In this document: one piece after another, positions 35,001 through 50,000 of the stretch | How the letters are laid out: every line of letters begins with the position of its first letter | How positions within the stretch are numbered: the stretch's first letter is position 1 | Origin: Acanthosoma haemorrhoidale | Lineage: Eukaryota; Arthropoda; Insecta; Hemiptera; Acanthosomatidae | DNA: 64,000 bases | Direction of reading: 5' to 3' | Assembly (NCBI GenBank): GCA_930367205.1 | Contig: OV884009.1 | Location: 103,375,189 to 103,439,188, forward strand | The notes under the pieces: generated by a model | Databases searched by the model: none | Seen by the model: only the letters and a program-made list of their open reading frames with translations | Told to the model about the DNA's origin: nothing | Made by a program: the position numbers and the translations under genes

Positions 35001-38000
35001 TAATCCTTATAAATAAATAATTAAAATTTTAGCAAAGACAAGATATCGTTACATTTGTTCCCCAATGTATGGACTTATTATTTTTGGTCAGTTATTAAAG
35101 TCGTCTACTCTTAGCACTGCATATGAGTTATTCAAATGTTTTATAAATTTATTGTGGTAAATGAATAAGATTGATTTCACTATTATATGTGAAGGCTTAG
35201 AGAGAGTGGATAAAAGACATTTTGATCAGGACATATAATCTTAAATTAAAAAAATTAATTGATAGTAGTACAGAATAATCAAAGAATGAGGTGGGTGATA
35301 GTAGTATTGCACACAGGGTTTCATAATAGTGAAAAAAGATCACGGGAAAAGTATCAACCAAATCTTTTTAGTAATCTAAAGAATGTGTGAAGTAAATACT
35401 TTAAAACAATGAATAATTATGAAATAATAAAAGCAATGAAATTGGAACATTGATTAATAGGATAGAAAAATTAAAACAAGCATTAAAAATAGGCATGGAA
35501 AACCTAGAACTAAGGATATAGGATACAATTATCAAGATTGAATCTATTATTAACACAAAAATAGAAGCTCTCAAGAAAGATTGTAAACAAACTGCAGTAG
35601 AACAGGAAATTTTAAACAATGATACAATGATAGAACAAAATGAAGCTTCAGAACTTGGGCAAGTCAGAACAGGCATGGGAAATAACTAACACCGATATAG
35701 AGAATAAAATAAAGATTTAATCTGTAACTTAGGAAATGGCAGAGATAAAGAGCACTTTAGAAAATGCAAGATAAGATCATGTTAAATCTAAAATGATACA
35801 AATAGAATACTTATCTGAGGTTTCTACTTGAATAATTACAGCTGGTCTATTGGATGAGCTATCTATGTGGTCTACAACTTATGTTTGAACTGGAAAGTAG
35901 GAAAAATATCCAAATTATTCACCACATTGAATATTAGTATTTATAAGAGTGCTATATTAAGGAACTAAGATAAAACAACATCTGTAGGACTTTAAGTAGA
36001 GGAATGGAGACAGGTATTGGGGAGTGACAATTTAGAAACTATACTAATTTCTAATGAAATTCCAAGGAAGTTTATAGAAACAGAAGAGAAAATAATTACC
36101 AGCCTAACTACCTGATAATAACTCAGAGGGGGAATAAATAAATTTGGGAGTCATCAGCGTGAATATGGTAGGAAAATGATGAATGGATTTAGGAAGATTA
36201 TTAATATAGGATCTAAAAAGAAGATGAGACATGCCTCTTGGGGATTGGGCTATGCCCAAGGACAAAGTATGGAGAGCAGATCAGGGTTGGTAAGGGACAG
36301 CAACTACTTGTGTACAATTGGAGAAAAATCAGCAAATCGAGCTATTGGAAAAGGTTAATGATTTTAATTTAGAAAAAAGGATTGAGTGGCATATGTTATC
36401 AAAAGAGAGGAGAATAAGGTTGATAAATAGAGAGACGAATGTCACTAGTGTGAAGTAGCTAGGACAGAAACCAGATTGGAAAGGATCAAGTTTTGACTTT
36501 AAGGAAATTTGAGATATGAGATTGAACTAGTGTTTCAGGAGGTTGGAGAGATTAGAAATGATAGGGATTGGGAGATAAACTTTTGGTGATGTAGGGCTAG
36601 AATTTTTTGAACGATTAAACTAAGGCTTCCGTAAACCGAAATTATTGAATTTCTGGAAAATGTATACTATAATGATATCTTATCTGGAGTGGAATTTTTC
36701 TTGCTTATTTATAAGGAGTACAGGAATATTATAAAAAATTAGTTATAAATAAGAATTTATTTTGTAAGCTTCATTTAAGTTGATCTCAGAGTATTGGTGC
36801 TGGTGGATATTTTTGGCTATTTAAATATTTCATAAAATATAAATTACTACAGATAACTTAGATATAATTTAAAGAATATTTACCTAATTAGTATTACAAA
36901 CATATATATATATATATATATATATACATCCTTAACTTTTTCTGGATAGGCTTCATTCTAAATCATCCTTCACTCTTTGCTCCTTGCTTCAAACACACTC
37001 CTTTACTGGTCTAGAACAAACTACTTGCTTCTATTGAGCTTGACATCGTCCCAGTACTTGTTTTTGGCTGGTTTAGCACTAAATGCTGGCTAACTCCAAA
37101 TCATCTCAGTAATTCTTCTCTGTTGGCCTTTCACCTGCTCTTTTAAACCTCACTCCTCTCTTCATCTATCATTTGTTCACTCACATCAATTCATACCTTG
37201 CTACCCCTGGCTTATAGATGAGATTCTAAAACTACACATTGCATATACATTCTTTTTATATGTACATACATTACATATATTGTGCAGCACTACAACATGT
37301 TAATGTGTCTAGGCCTCTTTTATAAGCACCCTCCAGGAGTCTCTGTCTAGTGATGATATAGTGGGTCTGTCTAGTGGACTCAAAGGCCCCTTGTGTCTCT
37401 GGGCTTGCAGTCAATCTAGCAAAGTCATGGTCTGCTGGACCTTCTTTGTTCGTGGATGAATTCATCAACAGTTTTCTCGGGTTCTGCTTCTCATTCATCC
37501 TCACAACATGACCAGCCCACCTTAATCTGGCTCGCTTTACTATGGAGACAATGTTGGGCTTACCATGGAGGTTACAAATCTCCCGGTTTGTCCTCCTTCT
37601 CCATATTCCCCCAAAATTGGACCCCAAATATTTGGTGGAGAATCTTTCTCTAAAAAATCATTAGATTTTGACACACTGCCTTGGTTTTGGTCCAGGCCTC
37701 TGCACCATATGCGAGGGCTGGTTGTATTAGAGTTTTATACCCAAGAATTTTTGTCCTCCTTGTAATAAACCTACTTTACAAGTAGTATCTCAGCCCAAAG
37801 TAGCTGTGGTTTGCAGATAGTCTGCTTCTTCTGGTCTCTATCCCCATTTTGTTATTACAGGTAACCTGGGATCTAAAATTGTATATTCAATGACTTTTTC
37901 GAAGAATGAGGTACCAAACTGGACTTTCTCCCCAGGCGTAGGGGTCTGTTTGGATACCATGTAATTGGTTTTTTCTGATTTGATCCCTAGACTAAGTCTT

Positions 38001-41000
38001 CATACTGATGTTATCGTAGGCCGCTTTGAAATTTCGATCAACTCCCTGTTGTCACAAGGAAATCCCATTCTTGAACACGTAATTACAAAGTTAGTTAATC
38101 ACACTCAATTTTTGGTATTGTGGACCAACAGAATATCGTGAGATAAATACAGTACTGTATACTGTGACAATGTACTAAACCTGTAAAAATCATTTTGAAA
38201 CTTACCACTACGTAGGATCAGCTCCAGAGACAAAACAGGAACTACAAGGAAAGCTTTTGACACTTTTTTGATAGTCCTAAACTTTTTGCTGTTATCATTC
38301 CTTCTCAACTGTTACCAAATAGGTGAGAATCACTACAGAGGTAGCCAAAGAGGTTAGTAACATAGACAAAGTGGTTTGAATGGAATTAGTAGCCTCACAT
38401 AACTTACAAGCACCTTGTTTTAAAGTACCCCGGCTGACCCTACAACTAATGACGCAAACCATAAAGTGATGTGCATATATGTGGACACCCTCTTGATCAC
38501 CCAAGATTTTTACTGGGCAAGGAGCTAGATTTACTCCTCTTGTCACACAGACTGGTTCTAAAAAACTAGATTATAGAAAGGCATATATCCCCCCCCCCAT
38601 CTGCTTGATCTCTGATTCTAAAAAAATAATTCTTCCCTTTTGTTTATGTAAATTGATTCCAACAGATTGCTCTGAATATTTTTGCTAATATCATTTAGCT
38701 CTATGATGGCAAGAAAGAAAATTGTACTAGTCAGATATTAAGAAAAAAAAGGCTGAAAATAGAGCTTGGGTATCACCATAAAGAAGCTATCACAAATAAT
38801 AAATTATCTGTTTTTTCAATAGGATATGCGAGGTTCACGAACATACAGGTTTTTCTTAACCTACGATACGTTACAGACCAATCTACGAAGAATGATATAT
38901 TAACACCTATGAATGTCCACTGTATCATAAAAATAATAACTGAATGTCATATACAGTATTGGATTACCAGCATATCTCAAATTGTTGGTAAAAAAAAAGT
39001 GTGATCATTATTTCTTTGTCATTTAAATTATTAAATTAATTATTAATTGGTGGTAAGTTTAAATTATGTGTCATATATACTATTGTACATACAATTAATT
39101 ATTAGTTATGGTATCGGTAACAGTATTTTTGAGAGGAAAGCTAAGGAGATGTGATATTGACTAGACTAGTGTTTTGTACAGGTATAGCACCTGACCGGAG
39201 ATTGGCAAGGTCCTGGGTTTGAACTCCAGTCCTGCCAAAAATTTTTTTCTTGGGCTAATAATTATTGTAAAAACCCATCAATAATATTAATAGCAATATG
39301 GCCGGCCTATATCTCACTGATAAGCTGTGTAGTTTAGAAGACAGAAAGAGAGAGTTGGTAGGTTAAGAAACCTGAAAATAAACTGAAATTTACCAGGTCA
39401 TACTAAAATGTCTTCTCTAATAATGACATTTTTTTCAATTGTGTACTCATTGCCCCCAATCAATTAGAGCTTTGAAAAAAAAATAGAATTGTTAAATATA
39501 TATTGTAATGATTCTTATTATTAGTACATTAATTATTAGACTGGATCTAAAAAAGGAATATTCTTTTTGATGGTTTGAATGCAAAAGGTTTTTTACCTGG
39601 CCAGGACCAGATAAGCTGCCCCAGGACCTTTGCAGATACTCGTCATAAAGCTCAACGAAACCCATAACATATTAGAAAGGCCTGGCTTGCAGTGTACAGG
39701 AGAAGTCACCATAGAATGAGAGCCTGGCAGAAAGTAACAACTAAGAAGACCATACACCAACCCACAAAAAAGAATATTCATGTTTTTATTAGGTATTTTT
39801 TACTTTTATATTCAATTGTATTGTGAAACATTTAAAAAGTAACTTTATTTATGCAATAAGAATCATCACGAACCCTGAGATATATTTAATTCAAAATAAA
39901 TGGCATTCATTACAAAGTGTTCTTCCTTCCCTATGAAAATATAAACTACTAACAAATATATTTTGAAAAATAAGGAACCACAACAATATATTGGTATCTC
40001 AAGAAAAATATTTGGAAAGGTGATTTAATATCATTGAAATTACCCACCATCAATATTGAGATTGTTATCGAATAGCACTGTTGATCGCTCAATACTGTTA
40101 TTTGTCAACGTGTTCGAAGACAATTTCAATTTTAATTCTTCTACAAATCCTGTTATTAATGCATCCATCATAACGGCCTACAAAATTGACAACAAATAAT
40201 TATTATTTTATAAAGCCACGATATTACCTACATGTAGGTACTGAAATAGAAAAAAAACAACAAAAAAACTGTTAACCTAAGAAATATAAAATAAGGTTAT
40301 GTTGTATAAAGCAGCTGTGTAGGGTTGGAATCACAAACTTATCATTGCATCCAACTGATGATGATATGACAGCTGATTATTTGAACTACACAACCCTTCA
40401 TACAAAAATAACTGAGTTATCAACAATGAAAACAAATAGGTATATGGTGTTGTTTAAGGTATATGATAGAAATAAAAACAAAATGAAATTTTAAAACAAA
40501 AATATAAATTCTAGAATTATGAACAATTCATGAAAATTTATTTATTTTTATATTTAAAAGCTTTAAAGCTTTAATTTTTTTTTTTTTTTTTTTAATCAAA
40601 GTTGCCCAGATTGTTAAAAAAGTGTGTGAGGTTTCAGGTCAGAAGTCAACTATAACTCAGTTTCAAAAAGAGGTTATGGTTCATTTGGTTTAAAACTACA
40701 TTTACCTTAAACCGCAACTGACATTGGCCCACACTCACATGTGTTGGGTTGAGCTATTTTCTGGTTAACGCAACTTACAAGGTTGGACGCCATGTAGTTT
40801 TGGTTTCCTTTTCGATGAAAATAACAAAAACCCGAAATTATATGACTGATGAGGAGGGGTGGAATGAATAATAAATTGAAACTAGCGGATCAACCGCTTG
40901 TACAAAAAAAAATATTAGGCGGGAGAGGGGGAGTATAAGGTACTGATGACTTCACTTTTTACCAAAGAAATACCAAAAAAATAAATAAAATAACTAACTG

Positions 41001-44000
41001 TGAATGCACTTACATATGAACACAAGGCAGAACACCTTACTCCTTACACACCCAAATAAACATACTAAATTTCATATGCATTACATAATTTTTTCCATCT
41101 TCCTTTTTGTTTTTTTCCCCTACTTTCTATCTTTTTAATTTTACTAAAACAAAAACCGTAATGGTCTAACTTTTCTTACATAACTAACTCCTACTGTAGA
41201 ATTATATATAAATCAAAAGTGGTCCCAAACAACAATCAGAGCGTTTTGAATTTTTAAAATGTAATTTTTACAGGTAACCATACACAGACTATTATAATTT
41301 ACTATTGTTATTGAATTAATGATGTTAATCTGTGTAGGGCAGATATTACTACCAATAATGATGTGTGAGTGCTGTGTTGGTAATGGAGATGCTGAAAGTG
41401 CAAATGGACTGTATATAAATATATGATAAAAAAGGAATACTAATTAATAAAAATATGGATCAATAAAAATGATAGATATACAAACTTAAACATGACTCGT
41501 AAAAGTAAGGTTAATAGCCAAAATCAGGGTACAATGTTAGGTTAGGGCGCGAGTGAAGAAAAGTTTGCCTATATGTTTTGAATAAATTATAAAATAAAAG
41601 AATACAAATTACAGAAGGAATGGTGGGGGATGGTGAAAATTATAAAGCTAAATGCTGATGACTTAAGGTGCTTCCAACAGGTTTCTGTTGGAATTAGATC
41701 CAGGTTCATTAGAGTTTGTAACAATACCTTACTTGGTAATTGTTGTGGTTGGCTAACCCATCTCTTCTATCGCCCTTCACTTAGCTGATGTGATGTTCTG
41801 CTCAATCATTGTGCCCATGAGGAGCATCAAGTAGAACAAAAAGAGTCTACTGTGCTCCAATCTAGTGCCTAGTGGTTCCTAGAGGTAAGCTCTTAGTTAA
41901 CTGTCCTAAGGGTAAGTACCTATGGGGGTATGACTTTAGGGCTTGAAACCCTAAGGTGATGCCTGGCATTTCTCAATAGGTAGCAGCATCAGTCAAAGTT
42001 CTAGGTTTGTGCTGCTGAGACGATTTGGTGAGGTGAAAAGTGGGTCCAATGCATGTTCATCCAACAATTGTCCTCCCCTGATGTCTGCTTCTATACCAAT
42101 ATTTTTTTATCCACTTCTCCACTTGCATCATAATTGTCAAACGAAGTTATTAGAGCATTGAGGAAGTCCTTGTGGTGATATTGAACAGGAATATTAGTAT
42201 ATAAATTAGTTTAAAAAGGAAGAAGAACCCCCGACATGTCCCCAGCATCATTATTTTACTGGAAATTATAGCTTCTTGCATGTTGTTATAAGATTCATGT
42301 CATCCTCGAAGAAATGGATGAGATCCATAACAGGGTGATCGATGCCAATAGAGCACTCTTTCAGTGTCACATAATAAAGTTGAGGTTGCACTAAACTCTC
42401 TTTAAACCTCTCACTTCATACACATGCCTACACAACATCGGCCTTCCAACAAGCAGCAACAGCACTGGTTGATAAACATTATGTACATAATTATATATTA
42501 AAAATACTTATCTTAAGATAATTAAGTCACAAACATTAAAATTCATTCATAAAGTTACAGTTTGCAATTGAAGAAAGTTGGTTAAAGGATTTCAAACCAT
42601 GCAGTTTCATGATTTATGGATCTACAATGTTTTATTCTTACCAAATAATTATTAAGGAAAATTGTAGGAACATAAAAGTAGAAAATACTTACTTGCTTTG
42701 AAAATATCTGTAGTATTTTTGACACTTTTGTTCCGTTTTCTACAACTCTAAACTGAATGAATAAACAAGGAAGACAGTCTGGGTTTTCTTCTTGGGAAGG
42801 CTTAGCAAAGTCCCATGAAAATTCTTCATACCTCAAACCAACTAGGAGAGTCTGAAAAAGTAACAGAATTTTAAAATTATTTACAAACTGTAATAAATAG
42901 ATGAAGACTAAAACATGGACACTTATTCTTTCCTTCCCAAATAAGCTGAACAACTGATTACAGTGAAGTAGTAATCAATGGATGGAGGGATGGGCTGGCA
43001 AACAAATGAGAGAAAGGAGCCTTGGTGGGGCAGCCAGGGCCCTGGCCTAACAAAATGGCATGTATTGTATGTAGGGCGCACACTTGAAGCATTAGCGGAT
43101 GAACCCATATGTTAATGAGTCAATGGCAGCACCCATAGATCTAATAAAGGCGGGTAAAACCCATTCAAGAATCAGGCTATCCAGGCTTAGAGGTTACTGA
43201 TCCAAGGGACTAAGGTAGTCCAAGTTAATAGGCCCCTGGGACTAACTCGCATATGATATATGAAATAAAACATGAGTAAAGGACAAATGAAAATTATATA
43301 TAAAAAAGGAGACTATGGTGAGCACAATCAGAGAGTAAATTAAACATAAAAATACATACCTTAAAATATATGCAGCTGTGGCTTAAGTGTTGTTGTGCCA
43401 ACCTTTTCAGGGACAAGATTAAGTTTTCCTATACTCTCTCTGATATATCAAGGCAAATATTATAACGTAATATAATAATACTCTGTCTGATTTAAATAAT
43501 GTAAATATTGTGATGCTGATATAATTGTAAAACCAAACTCTGTAAATAATGATTCATATAAATAAAGAACAAAATGAGGCTTTTCCTTAGGCCACTACAA
43601 GGAGCGCCGGGTCAGGCTGCTTCAGTAGTAAAGCCAGTTTTCATTGGCTGAAACAAACAGTTTTGATTGGCTGCTGCCTGGCTACATATAGCCCTGATTC
43701 TGGGCTGACTTCATTCAGTTCCAGTCGAGCCTCGGTGGTGGTACTCACAGTTGGATTTATGTTTCGAAATAGTGTCTTCTCATTTAACCTCTGCTGCACC
43801 TTAACCTTGCTAGCTTTAGTACGGTGCTGTCAGCTTTCACAACTTCCCAGTGGAGTTCACTGGCTTCATATCGCTAAAACTAGCCCTTCCTTGGACAACG
43901 GCCACTGGGGTGCCACACACCTTTCTAGTGGCACTCCCCCTACGGTTTAGTCTGTGTCCTTCCGGTTCACATTCACTTCGGCTATAGGGACAGCTTTCGC

Positions 44001-47000
44001 CTAACCTAAGATTTCAAGTGTGAGCTTGTGCCACTTCAAGACCAAGTAAAAATAACCCAAAGTCTAACCTATACCTACCTCTTCTCCTAGAAAATTGGAC
44101 TGTTGGGGTACACACACCTATCAAAAGGAAATGTAGTCAGATAGATCGAAGATGTTACCCGTCACTGAGCCATTGTCGAGGTCATAGACCATCTAACTTT
44201 TTCTACTCCGCCAGGGTCCTCAGGACTTCCCTCGTGATGTCTCAACAATGAAGGCGACCCGACAAGGGTTCTAACAAAGGATGGTTGGAGATACAAACCC
44301 ATTTGAGGCAAGAGTAGAAGGAGATAACTTAAAGTTTCAAATAGTTCATAAAATAATACCCATTTATACAGGAAAAAACAGATTAAGTGAATGGGGTAAC
44401 TTCCTGAGACTTTAATACATCAACATATGCAAATATATAGGCTGCTTGAAGCCAGAAACCGACGCATATGATGTGGTACATATCAAGTGACAATGTACTG
44501 AGCTCAGATCCAACATGTACTTCATGCAAAAAATTCTCCAGTCAGAAGTGTAAGGTTGGGAAAGGATTGGGTAGGCCAGACCTAGACAGCAAACCAACCC
44601 TACACTGGTAATTAAATGATAAACGCAGTATGATGCAATTATAAAATATAACTTGAAAATATTCTAAATACTAAGAAAAAAACACAGGCCAACAGGTATT
44701 TTGGTGCCGGGGTATTTAGAACTGATCTCATATGAATTTGATGCCCTGAACTCATGAAATAAGTATCATCTTCATGTTGAGGTTGGAAACTTTTCAGACC
44801 ACCTGTGTATTTTAATTTAAATCCATGGATCAAATAAAAAAACTAAACACAGAATTTTTATTATTATATTATACAAATATTATTATATACAAAGATAGAG
44901 GAACAAGTCATTGATGAAACAAACTAGTCACTGAACACTTCGGAAGCTTCTTTTCTGTGACATTCTTGAATGCAATTTGGAACAGTCGCTTTTTAAACTT
45001 TAGCAGTTATCTGCCATCATGTGCGTGAAATCTTTCACCTTGTTCCTCACTGGTGACTCCTAAATTTTCAGGAAAACGATCTCAGTGGCTGTGTAAATAG
45101 TGAACCTTAATACTCAAGTTACACCCAAGGGATATAAAATATTAAAGCATCTCGTTTACCAGTTCAACATAGTTTTCAGCTTGGCATTTGCCCAGAAAAT
45201 TTTTGATTATTGCAACAAATGAAGTCCAGGCTTTTCACTCAGCCTCATTCATCGAATTTAGAAAGGCAGGATCCTTAATGAGTTGGCTTATTTGTGGGCC
45301 GTCAAATATTCCTGTTTTAATTTTTTTCGCACTCATCTCAGGTATTTCCCCCCATATATCTGCAAAGGATAATCTGTTCTTATTAAGACCCATTACAAAC
45401 TCCATGATTGGCAACAAAAGTTTTTAAGAGCTAAAAAGGAGTCTTGATCCAGTGTAGGGCAATAGTGGAATCCGTCAATGGAAGACCTTTGAGAACCTCA
45501 CATGGGGTGTCAAAAGAGTGGTGTAGTGCTTCACTAATTTGAACAGAAGGTGAGCCTTCTAACCTTGAACCTTGTAATTACAGACGCGGAATAGAAAAGG
45601 TTTTTAAGGGTGAAAACTTTTTCTTTGAGGTCAACAGCATACATGAGTAATGATCCAAATTTATACAACGGACAAACAAGGTTGGATATCGCAGCGGAGT
45701 ACCAAACGGTATCGGCTGAAAAGGGTATGTATATCACAAATCAATGACTGCAAACCCTTACCAGTCATGAGGGTATCATTGAGAAACAATCAAGTGGTAG
45801 CTTTAGCTCTGGCATCAAGCACTACTCTTATCTTCTTCTGGTCGCCATGGGCTTTAAAAATAACATGATGCGGTATATCATATTTAGGAAATGTAACATC
45901 AGTAACCAGAACCATGTGTCCAAGTGACTAGTTCTCTTTCATAAACTCAGTATAGAGAGATTTAAAGTCAGAATTTTTAAAAAACTTATGTTCAAGAGAA
46001 CAAGGTCTAGCAAGAGCTTCACTATAGGAATCACTGAGGCAAGCTGTAGAGTTATCCTTTAAGGGTTACTTAACAGCATACCCTCCAGAAAAATGATGAG
46101 TAGTCATAGTAGCATAAAACTCTTCACATTGTAGTTCCTCATAGTAAACAAAGGAACCTACCTGGGGAGGGTTCTCAACCTCCTAAAAGCGGTTAAGAGA
46201 AGAATTTAAATTGGATTCATCATTCATAAGTGATATCAAACATGGGGAATCAAAAATATGTTTTATGTAAGGAGGGGAAGAACTACGTGCAGGGGCTACA
46301 GACAACTTTATCACAGACCAAAGGGCACTGGAATTACATGGTTCTGTCTTATTATAGTCAAGAGTGAAGACTATGTTTTTGGGCTAAGTCTAATTTACAA
46401 GGAGACATGTCAACTTTGGAGGGTTGACCAAACTTAGGGTCAGCTAAGAAAAAATGTAGTCTCAAAAACTTTAGGGGAAATAGGCACCCTGGGAGTCATA
46501 TGAGCTATATTGGACAAAATATGAAAGGCGTGAGGACTCAGTGAGCATATAGCCATTTACACCAGTGACGTCTACACTACAACACCCTTACTAGGCAGGG
46601 AAGTGGATAAATCAATGCCACTAATACTTATGGATCGTTCAACCCCGAGCTGTTGCACACATGCTCAGTTATAAAAGATAACTGACTTGTACTGTCTAGT
46701 ACACCTCGAGCAATCAAAAACTTATGGGGGGTTTACCTGAACACTGACCAAACATGTCGCCATTAAGATGCTTGCTCGTAGAGGCTAATGAGACAGACAT
46801 ACATGCATGGCCAACAGGGGGTGAATCTGCAGTGGATACTGGAGGCTTAGGAAGATTACCCCACGAGTTAGTCTTGAAATTACCAAAATGGAGCAGATTA
46901 TGGAGATTCGTTGAGTGACACTTTGTTGCATACTGAACAACCGGGTCACAACCTCCCTCATGCTTAGGTCTTAAACAAGAAGTACATAATTTCTTAGCTT

Positions 47001-50000
47001 TAATCAATTTAAAGTGATCCATGGGAGTAACACATAAAAATTTAGGAGAATTTTTAATGGAAAGTTTATCATATAGATAACACAATATATTATTATCAGA
47101 AGCAGTCAACATTAAGAAGCCTTTATTGTGTTAAGGATTGGGTTTATTCATTTCCCCACCATTCCTAGTTTCCCACTTGCATTTTGAAACACTATTAATA
47201 GTACCTACACTGTTGTAACCCTTATCAGAAACATGACCTTACGAGAAACAAGCCACTGGACTAATATCTCTGAAGGGAGAAGAAGTAAGCAGTGGGACAA
47301 GCATCTTTAAAGGGATATGAAGTAAGCCACTGGATGAGTATCTCTGGGTGAAGACAAAGTTGAACATGCAACTCACGACAAAAATTTTGGGATAGATATG
47401 TTATCTAATATACTTCATTAATTTGATCTAGCCAATTAATAGACATTAAATGTTTAAGAATTCATTTCATTTGGTAGTTGTAATTATTTTCATTAGTTCT
47501 AAATAAGTTATTTTTATTAGTTTTTTTCACTGGGTGGCCACTTTTTCTTGTATTATTATTAATTTTCTTTGAAATACATTTCATTCTGGGTTAATGACAG
47601 TATAATGCACTGAATTTATGAACCCTCTCATATACAGTCCACAATTTTAATTTAATTTCCTTTTGGCTTGATCCCGCATGCTCGGATCTGCAATGCCCTC
47701 CCATTTACTAACGCGCGATCACCCCTTTGCCCGCCCGCTCCTCAGGCCACTGCTTACCTTTTCTTTCCAACGACTGCCTCTTCTGTGGTCCCTGCTGTCC
47801 TCTCTTCTATCACCTCTGCTGCCACCGGGTTTGTTCTCTTCTTCCTCCGTCTTTGAGGTTCCCAATGTTTTCGATGATTCGAAGAGGGTCCACCCCCTGT
47901 GCATTTACTTCTACAGGTTCTGGCCAATACCTCTCCCCTATCCGGTATAGGTAAGGACACTACCTGGTGAGGTGCCCTTCCATCCCATATTCGAAGCATT
48001 TCATGTGCGGGCACTGCGCCCACCAGGTGTCCGACTCTCCCACATTCATGGCATTGTCGGTCCTCCCTCCTTCCTCCGGTTCTAGGTATTCCTTGGCCCA
48101 GTCTCCTTCTTCCTGCCATCGTCCTTTTTCTTTCCACATACGGCGGTTCCCTTTTTTTCCAATTGTACTGCGGCATTCTAGGCCTACGGTATGTCACCTT
48201 ATTTTATTTTAATTTATGTTTATTGGCTAGACAATTCAAAATATTAATTTTTGTCATTTTAATGGAACTATTTCTCAGCATAAATATATCTTTTCAATTA
48301 TTCATTGTGACAAAAGAAAAGCACACGAAAATGCTGAGTTTAAGGGGTTGAAAGCCATCAATGACTCCAGGAGATAGTAGACTCAAGGAGAGTTCTTACT
48401 AGTCTGACCAGTCAGCGATTACCTAAAGGAAAGGCAAAATTGTTATGAAGAATTTTTGACAATGAAGTATTACAGAAGTGAACACAATTTCTAAAATTAC
48501 TTTTAATATTTATTAATAAACAATCTAATTGAATGAATCATATGAATGTACCATATCATAAAATCAAGGAAAGAACAAATTTCAAGATTTGTTAAAATCC
48601 TATAATAGTACAAGATCAATTGCTAAATTCTAAAATAACAATAATTGAATTAATAAAAGATAAATATATAATTACTAACCAAAGAAAAAATATACTGGCA
48701 AGGTCGGGACTTGAACCTGGGATCTCCCCAATTCCCAGTTGGGTTCTTTACCAACTGAGGAAGCCCCGCCAGTATAGTTCTTCTTTGGCCAAAGATTATT
48801 AAAAATCAGGAGATAATTAATATTAAAAATAATAAACTATAAATCAATACTTACACATTGAATATTGTTAATAATGTAAACTCCACGCCCGTTTATACCA
48901 ACTAAAACAGGGATATCTTGGTGTGTAATTAAAGATTTCAGGCCTCGAACTGGTTCTTCTATTTGACCTTGAAAAAATGCTGAGCTGCAACAGATAATGA
49001 TAAATGATTATAAAATCATAAAATAAAAAGTGCATCAAGTATTAGTTTTTTTATTGGTAATAATTGCAAGTCTTAACCGTCCTTATGGTTAATGTGAATA
49101 AGATTTTTTGAGCTTTAATTGTAATTTGTAATTGTAACCAGCCAAATGCATGGGCTCTAATAAAAATTAGGAATTATCTTTCAAAAGCAGCTGTAAAAAT
49201 GATACAATATACCTAAAATTTCAAAGGTGTAGTCAATAACAACCTGGGTTACACTACAAATGTTATATTAATGATTTAATTACAAGAAATATGAGAAAAA
49301 TCTAGTTACCATTATAGATTTGTTGCTAGCATAAATAATCATATTAATGATTACATTCCTAGTCTGTGTGCCTAATATTTCAATAATTATTTGGAAAAGA
49401 GTAAAAATTGTGACAGGCCCGAGATTTAACCCAGTACCACCAGAGTTTTCTGGTTTCCATTTCTAAGTTTTCTGGGCCCTTCTAACTTTTAACCCTCCTA
49501 TCTCAAGTTATACAACAGCTGAACCAATTTACAACTTATTTGAACCAATTTTTCTACTCTCTAAAAAAAAGCTACATCTTAGCCTACTTTGAAAAAAAAC
49601 TTCTGATGTTTTTGGTTAATAAATTAGATCCACTAGAGAGAGTAGATGCTGTTAGATGGATACAAATTTTTATGCTAAGAAAAAGTCCCCTATGAATAAC
49701 AATGATGAACAGATAACACATTCACTTCTGGCAAACAAAAAGAATTATTTCATTATTAAAAAAATAAAATATACAAAGTAAAATAAAATGAAAACCTCTA
49801 TAACAAAAAAAATAACAATAAAAAGAAATTAAAGATTAAAGGGTTTGCTTGTAAAAGGTCAGGTAGAAGGTTTTTTTTTATCTTGTATATAATAGTAGTA
49901 GGAAAAAGAATATGAGTTTTCGACTTCCTTCACCCCCCCACGGGAGAATATTTGGTAGCCAAAAAAACATGAAAAATCGGACTTTTTTTAGGTTTTTGGA

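Noticed and set aside
37456..37765. + strand frames over the 37 kb LINE
   Set aside because: The recognisable reverse-transcriptase tail motif is on the - strand.
43663..43950. 95-codon + strand frame as a gene
   Set aside because: No recognised motif, no splice context, and the block looks like a regulatory or repeat region.
47668..48212. Several overlapping + strand open frames
   Set aside because: They are opposite-strand shadows in a GC-rich block; only the - strand shows CCHC knuckles.
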